From Alistipes sp. (lineage in GTDB: Bacteria > Bacteroidota > Bacteroidia > Bacteroidales > Rikenellaceae): DNA of 64,000 nucleotides. The notes under the pieces were generated by a model that did no database searches, was not told the DNA's origin, and saw only the letters and a list, made by a program, of their open reading frames with translations. Made by a program: the position numbers and the translations under genes. Every line of letters starts with the position of its first letter. The stretch's first letter is position 1. Location of the stretch: positions 1 to 64,000 of the forward strand of contig JAFQRH010000014.1 in the NCBI GenBank assembly GCA_017410165.1, written 5' to 3'. Below are positions 45,120-53,653 of the stretch, in pieces.

Positions 45120-45884
45120 TTACTGTTTCGGCGAACCAACCAGCCACGCCTTAAATTCGGGAACTCGCGCCTTGGAGATAATTATTTTTTCTGGCGTTTC
45201 GAGCGTAAGATTCAGCAACAAACGACTACCAAACCAAACCGAAATATCTTTCACCGCTTCGCGCGATACAATAAATTGACGATTGGCTCGGAAGAATACG
45301 TTTTGTGGCAAAATCCCCTGCAACGCTTCGAGCGTACGTTCAATAGGGTAGCGTTCGCCCTTAAAGTTGTATGCCGACACGCGCTCGTCGCTCGTATAGA
45401 AGAAGGCGATATCGTCACACGACAACGGAATAATCTTATCACGAAAACGCACCAAAAAAGTCTGTTGCTCGACCCTCTCGGTTTGTGCCATCGTATCCAC
45501 ACGCTCGACGTATGCACTACGGTCGGCGTTGGTCAGCATCTTCCACTTATCAATAGCGCGCGACACATCTTGCTCGTTTATCGGCTTTAATATGTAGTCA
45601 ATACCGTTCACCTTGAACGCCTCCAAAGCGTATTGGTCATATGCCGTCGTAAAGATAATCGGCACATCAACCTTCACCGAATCGAATATACGGAACGACT
45701 TTCCATCCGAGAGGTGAATATCCATAAATACCAAATCGGGCATCGGATTGGAGCGAAACCACTCAACGCTATCGACAACCGTGTCGATTATGTCCAATAT
45801 CTCGACATCGGGCGCAATCTCCTTCAATATGGCCGACAGATTTTGCGCGGCAGCGGTTTCGTCCTCAATTATCAATATCTTCAT
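45120..45884 (-). CDS. LytTR response regulator
   Basis: 254 residues: receiver domain (IIEDETAAAQNL, phospho-acceptor Asp in LVFMDIHLSDG at about residue 54, FTTAYDQYALEAF, YILKPI) and a C-terminal LytTR DNA-binding domain (FFYTSDERVSAYNFKG, RANRQFIVSREAVKDI). It starts 11 nt after the sensor kinase gene. LytTR regulators bind direct repeats upstream of targets; the next gene downstream is the outer-membrane barrel. A hairpin (AAGTCGGT/ACCGACTT, 45083-45121) overlaps its stop codon. Confidence 0.94.
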   Translation of the reverse strand: MKILIIEDETAAAQNLSAILKEIAPDVEILDIIDTVVDSVEWFRSNPMPDLVFMDIHLSDGKSFRIFDSVKVDVPIIFTTAYDQYALEAFKVNGIDYILKPINEQDVSRAIDKWKMLTNADRSAYVERVDTMAQTERVEQQTFLVRFRDKIIPLSCDDIAFFYTSDERVSAYNFKGERYPIERTLEALQGILPQNVFFRANRQFIVSREAVKDISVWFGSRLLLNLTLETPEKIIISKARVPEFKAWLVGSPKQ

Positions 45885-45895
45885 AGTGTATGTAT

Positions 45896-47203
45896 CTACG
45901 CCACCATATTTTTGAGTGGCAATTTAACCATAAACTCCTTCTCGGTCTGCACAACCTCAATATCGCAACCAAGCATCAGATTGTAACGATTCCGTAGATT
46001 TTCAAGACCTGTTCCCGTACCAATCTGCTCTTCGAGCAACGGACGACGTTCGTTTGCCACAATCAGGTAATCATTCTCCGTATAGATTCGTATGTGGAAC
46101 GGATTTTTAGCCGTTATCGTATTGTGTTTCACTGCATTACCAATAAGCGGCTGCAACGAAAGTGCAGGCAGTCGCCAATCCATATACTTCTCATCAATCG
46201 CCACATCGAAGAATATTTTATCGGCGTATCGTATGCGGAATAGATAGCAATATGCATCGGCAAAGTGCATCTCCTCGCTCAGTGCCACAAGTTCCGAATT
46301 GTTGCTATTTTGTGTGATATAACGGAACGTATAAGAGAGCTGATTGATATACTCCAACGCACGCTTGTCGTCCTTCTCGCGCACAAGCATCGAGAGCGAG
46401 TTGAGCGAATTGAAGAAGAAGTGCGGATTTATCTGGCTGACCAACATATTGTAGCGCGTTGTCAGGTTTTCGTTTTTCAACTGCTCGTTCTCCAATCCCA
46501 TCTGCTGACGCTGATAGACCAACGCATATATTTGCGAATAGAGCAAGATAACAACCAACGTAAACAGACACTTCAACATCACCACAAAATCAATCAGGTG
46601 ACGCCCCTGATAGACCAAGATGGTCTCGCCCGTACGATAATTGACCACAGGGGCCAAGAAGTATGCTACGACGGTTATTATAATTGATATAGTCGCTCTC
46701 TGGGCAAAGAGTTTCCACGACGGCAGTTGTCTCGAACGCGGCAGATTGACCGACAGCAATATGAAGGCGACAAGAATATAATATAGTATCTGGAACAGCA
46801 TCTCCTGCGTTCGACCCGGACGGTCGTAGCGGATAGTCGAATCGAATGGCGCACCGTTATAGACCAAAATCTTTTTGAGCGACAAGTGTCCACGCTCATA
46901 ACCCTCTTGCGGACTCGCTTCACCCTCAATCACGTCGCCGGTTTTCAATTCAAGCCAACGTATCGAACGACGCTCGACATAGATGCTGTCGCCACTCTCC
47001 GAGACAAGGTATCCGTAGCCATCGACGCTCACCGACAGACGACCGGAAACCTTTTTCACATCCTCCGCATTGCTATTGTGTCGCGCATTGGTCTCCGACG
47101 GATTGACCACGAGCAGCAACAGATACGAGAAATTGACCACCAAACTGATAGCCAACGCCAACAAGGCAAACGAAAGCCACGACGACGTACGCCACACACT
47201 CAT
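45896..47203 (-). CDS. LytS-type sensor histidine kinase
   Basis: 435 residues. One N-terminal helix (LSFALLALAISLVVNFSYLLLLV), an extracytoplasmic or soluble beta segment (about 45-125), then about four membrane helices to residue 235, and a cytosolic His_kinase domain with the phospho-acceptor SQINPHFFFNSLNSLSML and the ATPase N-box SLQPLIGNAVKHN and GTGLENLRNRY. It pairs with the LytTR regulator 11 nt downstream. Its start is 2 nt after the stop of the carbonic-anhydrase-like gene. The signal is unknown. Confidence 0.93.
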   Translation of the reverse strand: MSVWRTSSWLSFALLALAISLVVNFSYLLLLVVNPSETNARHNSNAEDVKKVSGRLSVSVDGYGYLVSESGDSIYVERRSIRWLELKTGDVIEGEASPQEGYERGHLSLKKILVYNGAPFDSTIRYDRPGRTQEMLFQILYYILVAFILLSVNLPRSRQLPSWKLFAQRATISIIITVVAYFLAPVVNYRTGETILVYQGRHLIDFVVMLKCLFTLVVILLYSQIYALVYQRQQMGLENEQLKNENLTTRYNMLVSQINPHFFFNSLNSLSMLVREKDDKRALEYINQLSYTFRYITQNSNNSELVALSEEMHFADAYCYLFRIRYADKIFFDVAIDEKYMDWRLPALSLQPLIGNAVKHNTITAKNPFHIRIYTENDYLIVANERRPLLEEQIGTGTGLENLRNRYNLMLGCDIEVVQTEKEFMVKLPLKNMVA

Positions 47204-47205
47204 AA

Positions 47206-47745
47206 CTACTCCTCTTTTTTATCGTCATACCACGACGCATACATACGATAATCGCGCGCTATGCGGCCAATAATCTCTTCACGCTGGGCTGGCGTAACCT
47301 CTTTTACCTTCTTTGCCGGCACACCCGCATAGACGGAGTTCGGCTCCAATTTGGAGTTTGAAAGCACCAATGCATTGGCTGCAATAATACAACCCGAAGC
47401 CACAACAGCATTGTCGAGAATCGTTGCGCCCATACCAATCAAGCAGTTGTCCTCGATAATCGCGCCGTGAATAGTCGCATTGTGACCAACCGACACATCG
47501 TTACCGATATGGGTCTGCGACGGATGCGGCGAGCCATCGTAGAGCGTATGAATTACGGTGCCGTCCTGAATATTCGTACGGTCGCCAATCGTAATTTTGT
47601 TCACATCGCCACGCAACACAACATTGTACCAAATCGACGAATCGCATCCTACGGTCACATCGCCAATAAGCACCGCCGTTTCGGCAACGAACGTTCCTTT
47701 GCCGACCTCCGGCGTATGATTTCTCACAGATTTAATGTATGCCAT
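47206..47745 (-). CDS. Gamma-carbonic anhydrase-like hexapeptide protein
   Basis: 179 residues of left-handed beta-helix hexapeptide repeats (IGDVTVGCDSSIWYNVVLRGDVNKITIGDRTNIQDG). Three His expected to bind the metal are present: VIHTL, VGHNATIHG. GVPAKKVKEV and a helical tail close the chain. YrdA/PaaY-type proteins; carbonic anhydrase or thioesterase activity is possible. The gene is in an operon with mazG before it and the sensor kinase after it. Confidence 0.88.
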   Translation of the reverse strand: MAYIKSVRNHTPEVGKGTFVAETAVLIGDVTVGCDSSIWYNVVLRGDVNKITIGDRTNIQDGTVIHTLYDGSPHPSQTHIGNDVSVGHNATIHGAIIEDNCLIGMGATILDNAVVASGCIIAANALVLSNSKLEPNSVYAGVPAKKVKEVTPAQREEIIGRIARDYRMYASWYDDKKEE

Positions 47746-47788
47746 ATTCTTTATATGTTTTTATATTTACTATCGCTTTTTCTCGCCA

Positions 47789-48559
47789 CTATAAATGTTT
47801 TGCCTCCTGCCAATACGATTCGAGTTCGTCGAGCGACGTCTCGTTCATCATCTTGCCCTGCTCGGCTACGCGCTTCTCGACGTGGTTAAATCGCGAGATA
47901 AACTTCAAATTGGTGCGCTCCAACGCATTTTCAGGGTCGATACCGTAGAGGCGGCACGCGTTAATCAGAGCAAAGAAGAGATCGCCGATTTCGCCCTCCA
48001 AATCGTTCGTCGAGCCGGAGCGCATCTCTGCCTCCACCTCGGCAAATTCCTCCTTCACCTTATCCCACACATCCTCTCTCTTCTCCCAATCGAAGCCCGA
48101 TGCCGCCGCCTTTTCGCCCACGCGGAACGCTTTAACCATCGCAGGCAACGAACGCGGAACACCGCCCAAAATTCCGCTCTTGCGCGCCTTCTTTCGCAAT
48201 TTCAGCGCCTCCCAATTCTGCTTCACCTCCTCCGGCGAATCAGCTAGCACATCGCCATAGACGTGCGGATGACGATATATCAATTTATCGCACAACGCAT
48301 TGCAAACATCAGCATAATCAAACTCGCCCTGCTCGTCGGCCATCTTCGAGTAGAAGACAACGTGCAACAACACATCGCCCAACTCCTCTTTGATGCCCTC
48401 CATATTTCCATCCGTTATGGCATCTGCCAACTCAAAAGTCTCTTCGATTGTATTTTTGCGCAACGACAAAAACGTCTGTTCGCGATCCCACGGGCACTGC
48501 TCGCGCAAGGTATCCATCACCTCTAAAAGTCGCGCCGTGGCCTCTAATTTTTTATTCAT
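47789..48559 (-). CDS. mazG: Nucleoside triphosphate pyrophosphohydrolase MazG
   Basis: A house-cleaning enzyme that hydrolyses NTPs and dNTPs to monophosphates. 256 residues with two MazG domains: EQCPWDREQTFLSLRKNTIEETFELADAI with E-E-x-x-E metal ligands and EELGDVLLHVVFYSK; then the second domain with EEFAEVEAEM and EGEIGDLFFALINACR. The ATG at 48559 gives the conserved start; an upstream in-frame ATG (48616) lies beyond the promoter. It is probably first in a four-gene operon with the gamma-CA and the two-component pair. Confidence 0.94.
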   Translation of the reverse strand: MNKKLEATARLLEVMDTLREQCPWDREQTFLSLRKNTIEETFELADAITDGNMEGIKEELGDVLLHVVFYSKMADEQGEFDYADVCNALCDKLIYRHPHVYGDVLADSPEEVKQNWEALKLRKKARKSGILGGVPRSLPAMVKAFRVGEKAAASGFDWEKREDVWDKVKEEFAEVEAEMRSGSTNDLEGEIGDLFFALINACRLYGIDPENALERTNLKFISRFNHVEKRVAEQGKMMNETSLDELESYWQEAKHL

Positions 48560-48576
48560 AATTTTTAGATTGCAAA

Positions 48577-48600
48577 TTTGCCACAAATATACTAATTTTG
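48577..48600 (+). promoter_or_regulatory. GH20 promoter, TTTG-N12-TAATTTTG
   Basis: TTTG (48577-48580), 12 nt, TAATTTTG (48593-48600), plus a TTG (48570-48572) at the canonical 20-nt spacing. It overlaps the opposite mazG promoter. Confidence 0.5.
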
Positions 48601-48607
48601 TTGCAAA
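48584..48607 (-). promoter_or_regulatory. mazG promoter, TTTG-N12-TATATTTG
   Basis: On the minus strand TTTG (48607-48604), 12 nt, TATATTTG (48591-48584). It interlocks with the GH20 promoter so the two genes share one 31-bp control site. Confidence 0.5.
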
Positions 48608-48624
48608 TAAATTCATTTGAGGAT

Positions 48625-50781
48625 ATGAAACTTAAATTGCTTTTCGTACTATTATTTGTTGCACAAACTGTTGTGGCAACCAACACCATACCCGCTGTCA
48701 ACAACGAGGAGAACCGCAACGGGCACTTTACCATAACCCCAAAAACTGCGCTCGTCTATAACAGCACGGTGCGCGATGTGGCGATGTATCTGTTGGAGTA
48801 CATTCCGTTCAAACAGATTCTGTCGTCCAACAAGACGATGCCGGGAGATATATTCCTAACCATCAACCGATTTATGGACGAGGAGGAGTATCGGCTCACC
48901 ATCGACAAAAACAACATCCGCATCGAGGGTGGTGGCTATGGCGGCGTATTCAATGGTGTGCAGACGCTGTTGCAAATGTTGCCGAGCGAGATATACACCA
49001 AGAAGTGCCGTCTGCCGATTGATGTTCCGCTATGCGAGATTCACGACTCGCCACGCTTGGCGTATCGTGGTTTTATGCTTGACGTCGCACGCACGTGGCT
49101 TCCGGCCGATAGGGTAAAGCGATATATCGACCTTATGGCATACCACAAGCTCAACAAACTCCACTTCCACCTGACCGACGATGAGGGTTGGCGCATTGAG
49201 CTGAAATCGCATCCCGAGTTTGCCACAATAGGCGGATTCCGTGGTGGCGATTCGCCCGTACATCCGCGTTATGCGAAGTTTGGCGAAAAGTGGGGTGGCT
49301 ACTACACACAAGAGGAGTTGCGCGACATCGTTGCATACGCTGCACAGCGCAATATCGAGGTGATTCCCGAAGTCGATATGCCCGGACACAGCAAAGCACT
49401 CGGAGCAATTCATCCCGATATCCTCTGCAACTTTACGCCCAACACCGCCTCGACTAACGGCTTGGATATTCGCAATGTGTGGTGCGCAGCAAAGGAGAGC
49501 AACTATGCTATCATCGAGGACGTTATAAAGGAACTGAGCGAGATATTCACTTCAGAATATATCCACATCGGCGGCGACGAAGTCGATATGTCGCAGTGGC
49601 GTCAATGTCCCGATTGCCAACGACTTAAACACGAGCGCGGCTTGGAGAATGAGAGCCAAATCGAGGACTACTTTATCGCTCGCACAACGGAGATTCTCGC
49701 CCGCTACGGCAAAAAGCCGGCCGTGTGGCACGAAGCCATCGACGGTGGCTCGCTACCTAAAACTACGCGCGTATATGGTTGGAAGAGTGTTAAACTATGC
49801 AAACACTCAACCGAGCGCGGATATCCGACAATCGTTATGCCGGGCGAATACTTCTATCTCGATATGAAGCAATCCGACCGCGAAGAGGGACACATTTGGG
49901 CTGCGATTATCGATGCCAAGCGTATTCACTCATTCGATATCGACAAATATGGTTTTACAGAGTATCAGCGCAACAATATCGCCGGCATTGAGGCATCGTT
50001 TTTCAGTGAACTCTATATTGCCAACCACCCGGAGAGCAACGACTACCTCGACTATATGCTCTTCCCACGCTTGTGTGCCGTATCGGAGATTGCGTGGAGT
50101 AGCAAACAACGCTCGTGGGACGATTTTTACACAGCACTACGCACATCGCACTACGACCGTATGCAGGCGATGGGCATCGCATTCCGACTCTTCACGCCCG
50201 AAGTGGTATATTCCGACGGCAAGTTGAGTGCATCGGTTGACGATGGCTCAACGCTGTACTATACGGACGAGCGTAACGGGCGCGAAACGCGATACACCAA
50301 GCCGATAGATTGTCGCACACCGGAGTACATATCATTCCGCAGTCGTTACGGCACGGCACATAGTCGCAAAACAGGTAGCGCAGAGTATCTGCGTATGCTT
50401 ACGCCGCCGGTAACCGTCACCTCTTCAATGCCTTGCTCGACAAAAGCACCACTCACAAACCCTGCAAAATACACCAACTCTATCGCTCGTACTACACGCG
50501 CTGCGAAGAGTGGCGACTGGATTGAGTATCGTTTTGCGGAACCGATTTCGTGCCGCGAAATTGTCGTCCAAACAGGACATATCCACCTGCGTCGTTGTCT
50601 GTTTTTGGCAGGTTACACAGAGGTGTGCTACGACGGGAAATCGTGGGTGCGCACAAACGAGCTCTCGGACGGAGGAGCAATCATTCGCCCGACAGCAAAA
50701 ATTCACGCCGTTAGGGTAGTTGCCACTACGCGTAGCGATGCCGAGAACAATGTGGTTATCGGTCCACTGCGAATCAGATAA
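48625..50781 (+). CDS. Beta-N-acetylhexosaminidase, GH20
   Basis: A secreted or periplasmic glycosidase removing terminal beta-GlcNAc/GalNAc. 718 residues: signal peptide MKLKLLFVLLFVAQTVVA, GH20b N-terminal domain (about 25-150), catalytic TIM barrel (YRGFMLDVARTW, FHLTDDEGWR, VIPEVDMPGHSKA) with the catalytic Asp-Glu at 318-319 in HIGGDEVD, then a chitobiase/F5-8-type C-terminal region. The last 212 bp (from 50569) are repeated almost exactly at 53042-53253 beyond the GH97 gene. Neighbouring GH97 suggests glycan foraging. Confidence 0.94.
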   Translation: MKLKLLFVLLFVAQTVVATNTIPAVNNEENRNGHFTITPKTALVYNSTVRDVAMYLLEYIPFKQILSSNKTMPGDIFLTINRFMDEEEYRLTIDKNNIRIEGGGYGGVFNGVQTLLQMLPSEIYTKKCRLPIDVPLCEIHDSPRLAYRGFMLDVARTWLPADRVKRYIDLMAYHKLNKLHFHLTDDEGWRIELKSHPEFATIGGFRGGDSPVHPRYAKFGEKWGGYYTQEELRDIVAYAAQRNIEVIPEVDMPGHSKALGAIHPDILCNFTPNTASTNGLDIRNVWCAAKESNYAIIEDVIKELSEIFTSEYIHIGGDEVDMSQWRQCPDCQRLKHERGLENESQIEDYFIARTTEILARYGKKPAVWHEAIDGGSLPKTTRVYGWKSVKLCKHSTERGYPTIVMPGEYFYLDMKQSDREEGHIWAAIIDAKRIHSFDIDKYGFTEYQRNNIAGIEASFFSELYIANHPESNDYLDYMLFPRLCAVSEIAWSSKQRSWDDFYTALRTSHYDRMQAMGIAFRLFTPEVVYSDGKLSASVDDGSTLYYTDERNGRETRYTKPIDCRTPEYISFRSRYGTAHSRKTGSAEYLRMLTPPVTVTSSMPCSTKAPLTNPAKYTNSIARTTRAAKSGDWIEYRFAEPISCREIVVQTGHIHLRRCLFLAGYTEVCYDGKSWVRTNELSDGGAIIRPTAKIHAVRVVATTRSDAENNVVIGPLRIR
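50569..50780 (+). repeat. 212-bp direct repeat, copy 1 (GH20 3' end)
   Basis: Begins at CAAACAGGACATATCC and ends at GAATCAGATA. Copy 2 at 53042-53253 differs at only two positions I can find (A to G in the AAAATTCACG segment, A to C near the end). The copies are 2473 bp apart in the same orientation. Confidence 0.95.
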
Positions 50782-50837
50782 ACCGCTCACGAAAACTAAA
50801 GAATATCAATAACAAAATTCTCCTGCCCCCCCCAAAA

Positions 50838-50881
50838 AAAGAAATGATGCAAAAAGCGACTACTTTTTGCATCATTTCTTT
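50838..50881. terminator. Bidirectional terminator between GH20 and GH97
   Basis: An 18-bp perfect stem: AAAGAAATGATGCAAAAA (50838-50855) and TTTTTGCATCATTTCTTT (50864-50881) around an 8-nt loop. A/T runs lie on both sides. Confidence 0.85.
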
Positions 50882-50900
50882 AATATCACTACCTACAGAA

Positions 50901-52895
50901 TTACTCCTGCTTGAAAATTCGCATAATAAAACCACCTCCAGGAGCCATCTTTATCGGCACCACACACTGTGGCGACAACACGAAGTTCTCCTTGGTATAA
51001 TCCGAAGCTATGCGGTGGGCATTCGCACCATCGCGGAACAATTCCACACGCCATACGCCTTCGCCCACAATCTTGGACAAATCCACATCGACGCTTCTCG
51101 AATCCCAATTGGTCATACCGCCGACACACCAGACATCGGCCGATTTGCGAGCCGTTATTACGTACTCTCCAATCTTTCCATCAAGCACAACCGTATCATC
51201 CCACACCGTCGGTACCGAGGCTATAAACTCCGCACACTCGTGCTCTTTGCGATATGCCGTCGGAGAGTCGCACAACATCGAGAGCGGAGAGAAAAAGATG
51301 GCATATGCGGCAAGCTGATGACAACGTGTGCCCTGACTCATCGGCTCGCTTCTTACCGGGCGATAGTTCTTGCGAATAGCATTGCGCATTGCGCCCTGTG
51401 TATAATCTATCGGGCCTGCAACCATACGGATAAACGGCATTGTGACATCGTATCTCATCTGATCAACGCTCTCTTTGCTCCACTTCATCTGTTCCAGACC
51501 AAAAACCCCCTCGAAATTGACAACATTCGGATATGTACGATTCAGGCCCGTAGGTTTATGGCAACCATGAAAATCAACCATCAGTTTATACTTTGCACAT
51601 ATCTCTGCTGCACGATAGTGGAACGAATTCATGAGCGTATCGTCTCTATCCATAAAATCAATCTTGAAGCCCTTTACACCCATGGCCGAATAGTGGCGAC
51701 AAACCTCTTCCATATTGCTGTTAAAGGCGTTGTATCCCGCCCAAAGAATTATACCGACACCTTTCAAGGCGGCATAATTAACAATCTCTTTCAGATCAAT
51801 CTGCTCGACGACAGCCATCAGGTCGTTCTGATACTTTACAGCCCAGCCCTCGTCCAAAATAACATACTCTATACCATAATCGGCCGCGAAATCTATATAT
51901 GCCTTATAGGTAGCAGTATTTATACCCGCTTCGAAATCCACACCTGCGAGGCCCCAGTGATTCCACCACTCCCAGGCAACCTTTCCAGGTGCAATCCATT
52001 CGGTATCCTCCACTCGACAAGGCGATGCGAGACGATAGACCATATCCGAAGCAGCGAGGTCACTATCCGTATCCGTAACAAGCACTATACGCCACGGAAA
52101 TGTGCGCTTACCGCTACACTTGGCAATATAGTCGTGGCGAGAGCGTACGATGCCTTGCAACTTGTTGTGTCCTCCAACCTCGACCAAATCGGGCACCGGC
52201 GCAAAGCAACCCTTCAAATGCATGCCTTTATCCGTATTGTGCAGGAACATGCCAGGATAATCCTCCACATCACTCTCGGCGATGCACACCTTTACACCCT
52301 GAACATCCACAACAACAGGCGAGAAGGCCAACCTTCCGCCATCGACCTCCGAGAGCGGGATATAATTATAGGTATTCTCAAACGAAGTAAAATATGGATC
52401 CTTTTTTGTTCCAGTAAGGTTGTTGTAAGCTATCCAGCATTTGTAATCGGACCCAAAATTAAACTCCGCGCACTCGTCATTAACCATAAAATCACCGCTG
52501 CGATTGGTGATAAAGCGATAGCATACACCCTCGTCATACGCTCTAAACTCAACGCCATAGCTACCCTTAAAATCCAACTTTATGCTGTTGTATCTCTCCG
52601 AGATGGTGTTACGATGATAGAATTTGGCCTCTATAAAACTGTTCACTGCACCCCTTGACACTTTCGAAAGACGGCATTGTTGGCCCAACACGACACCATC
52701 CTCAAGATATAATGCGATATCGGACGGCTCCAATACTCTTTTATGGTCATAATCAATCGTGTAGCTCAATTTTTTACCCACACAAATCGTTACTTCAATT
52801 CGGCCATCAATCGAAATAAGTTTGTAACTCTTCTCTGCCGCAGTAGCAGAAAACAGGACAAATAATGTCGCAATAAACAATACGGAGCGTCTCAT
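50901..52895 (-). CDS. Glycoside hydrolase family 97, probably retaining alpha-galactosidase type
   Basis: A secreted enzyme of 664 aa. Signal peptide RRSVLFIATLFVLFSATAA, N-terminal beta-sandwich (about 25-270), TIM barrel (EWWNHWGLAGVDFEAGI, YVILDEGWA, IILWAGYNAF, GFKIDFMDRDD, DFHGCHKPTGLNRTYPN) and a small C-terminal beta domain. The Asp in GFKIDFMD (about residue 412) sits where retaining GH97 alpha-galactosidases have their nucleophile; inverting SusB-like members lack it. Ca-binding Glu residues seem present. The start ATG at 52895 precedes a clear signal peptide; the longer ORF runs into the duplicated GH20 tail. Flanked by 212-bp repeats. Confidence 0.92.
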   Translation of the reverse strand: MRRSVLFIATLFVLFSATAAEKSYKLISIDGRIEVTICVGKKLSYTIDYDHKRVLEPSDIALYLEDGVVLGQQCRLSKVSRGAVNSFIEAKFYHRNTISERYNSIKLDFKGSYGVEFRAYDEGVCYRFITNRSGDFMVNDECAEFNFGSDYKCWIAYNNLTGTKKDPYFTSFENTYNYIPLSEVDGGRLAFSPVVVDVQGVKVCIAESDVEDYPGMFLHNTDKGMHLKGCFAPVPDLVEVGGHNKLQGIVRSRHDYIAKCSGKRTFPWRIVLVTDTDSDLAASDMVYRLASPCRVEDTEWIAPGKVAWEWWNHWGLAGVDFEAGINTATYKAYIDFAADYGIEYVILDEGWAVKYQNDLMAVVEQIDLKEIVNYAALKGVGIILWAGYNAFNSNMEEVCRHYSAMGVKGFKIDFMDRDDTLMNSFHYRAAEICAKYKLMVDFHGCHKPTGLNRTYPNVVNFEGVFGLEQMKWSKESVDQMRYDVTMPFIRMVAGPIDYTQGAMRNAIRKNYRPVRSEPMSQGTRCHQLAAYAIFFSPLSMLCDSPTAYRKEHECAEFIASVPTVWDDTVVLDGKIGEYVITARKSADVWCVGGMTNWDSRSVDVDLSKIVGEGVWRVELFRDGANAHRIASDYTKENFVLSPQCVVPIKMAPGGGFIMRIFKQE

Positions 52896-52938
52896 AATGC
52901 AATTTAAGGGGATAGGAATCCAACAAATTATATCACTA

Positions 52939-52966
52939 CAAAGATAAGAAATCATTTTGATTCCAA
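52939..52966 (-). promoter_or_regulatory. GH97 promoter
   Basis: On the minus strand TTG (52966-52964), 17 nt, TATCTTTG (52946-52939). The start should be near 52933, 38 nt before the ATG at 52895. Confidence 0.5.
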
Positions 52967-53002
52967 GAATAATTAGACGCAAAAAAATCAACGGTCTCCA
53001 TC

Positions 53003-53029
53003 CACAAAGGAATCGACCGACCGCCGCAG
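53003..53029 (+). repeat. 27-nt direct repeat, copy 1
   Basis: CACAAAGGAATCGACCGACC continuing GCCGCAG. An identical copy lies at 53627-53653. In each case GAG-x-GCAG-like sequence follows. Confidence 0.85.
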
Positions 53030-53041
53030 GCGAGAGCAGTG

Positions 53042-53254
53042 CAAACAGGACATATCCACCTGCGTCGTTGTCTGTTTTTGGCAGGTTACACAGAGGTGTG
53101 CTACGACGGGAAATCGTGGGTGCGCACAAACGAGCTCTCGGACGGAGGAGCAATCATTCGCCCGACAGCAAAAGTTCACGCCGTTAGGGTAGTTGCCACT
53201 ACGCGTAGCGATGCCGAGAACAATGTGGTTATCGGTCCACTGCGAATCCGATAG
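53042..53254 (+). pseudogene. Duplicated GH20 3' end (copy 2), fragment
   Basis: It encodes the same last 70 residues as the GH20 gene at 48625-50781, ending VVIGPLRIR. The two differences are Ile to Val and a synonymous AGA to CGA, and the stop is TAG instead of TAA. The frame is therefore still open. No start codon, signal or catalytic part remains, so it is a fragment, not a working gene. It may be the original 3' end or one brought in with the GH97 gene. Confidence 0.9.
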
Positions 53255-53307
53255 GTGCATCTATTAAACACTCAAACGGCGATTATAAAATTATTCTTTC
53301 CAAAGTG

Positions 53308-53338
53308 TTGTATTTTGGAATGTTTTGTGCTATCTTTG
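53308..53338 (+). promoter_or_regulatory. Promoter of a possible small RNA
   Basis: TTG (53308-53310), 20 nt, TATCTTTG (53331-53338). A further TTTG (53314-53317) lies 13 nt before the -7 box. Confidence 0.55.
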
Positions 53339-53343
53339 CATTG

Positions 53344-53417
53344 GTTTTCTCGGGGGACTCTGAGTCATCAGGTGGAATCCGTCTTATTCTACCGCCTTCG
53401 GGCGGTAGTCTCTTTTT
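53344..53417 (+). ncRNA. Candidate small RNA of about 74 nt
   Basis: A good promoter is followed about 50 nt later by a strong terminator (CTACCGCC, TTCG tetraloop, GGCGGTAG, then TCTCTTTTTG). Between them is GGACTCTGAGTCA, a small palindrome. No ORF with a start codon fits. It resembles no class I know. Confidence 0.4.
53389..53417 (+). terminator. Intrinsic terminator with TTCG loop
   Basis: CTACCGCC (53389-53396), TTCG, GGCGGTAG (53401-53408), T-run 53413-53417. Confidence 0.85.
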
Positions 53418-53541
53418 GTTAATACTTCTTTACCTCATATTCCAGAATCTCATTCTGTCCTCTAATGACACAAATTATTCTTCTAATGTGGTGTGTGATG
53501 AGTTCGCCACTATTATTTCGGAAGAATTTGAAGTAGTTAAT

Positions 53542-53582
53542 AAACCTCCGTGCAGACAACTCTGCCGAGTCGCCACCGGTTG
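53542..53582 (+). repeat. 41-nt direct repeat, copy 1
   Basis: Starts AAACCTCCG and ends CGCCACCGGTTG. The second copy at 53784-53824 differs at two positions. Both contain ACTCTGCCGAGT, a short palindrome. Confidence 0.85.
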
Positions 53583-53626
53583 GATACAATCTACAAAATC
53601 ACCCCATCCGACACAACACCCAACCG

Positions 53627-53653
53627 CACAAAGGAATCGACCGACCGCCGCAG
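53627..53653 (+). repeat. 27-nt direct repeat, copy 2
   Basis: Identical to 53003-53029. Confidence 0.85.

Noticed and set aside
45083-45121. Terminator of the LytTR gene
   Set aside because: The hairpin AAGTCGGT/ACCGACTT overlaps the stop codon and has a loop of more than 20 nt without a following T-run.
50844-52658. 604-codon plus-strand open frame over GH97
   Set aside because: Antisense to a certain GH97 gene with a signal peptide and catalytic motifs.
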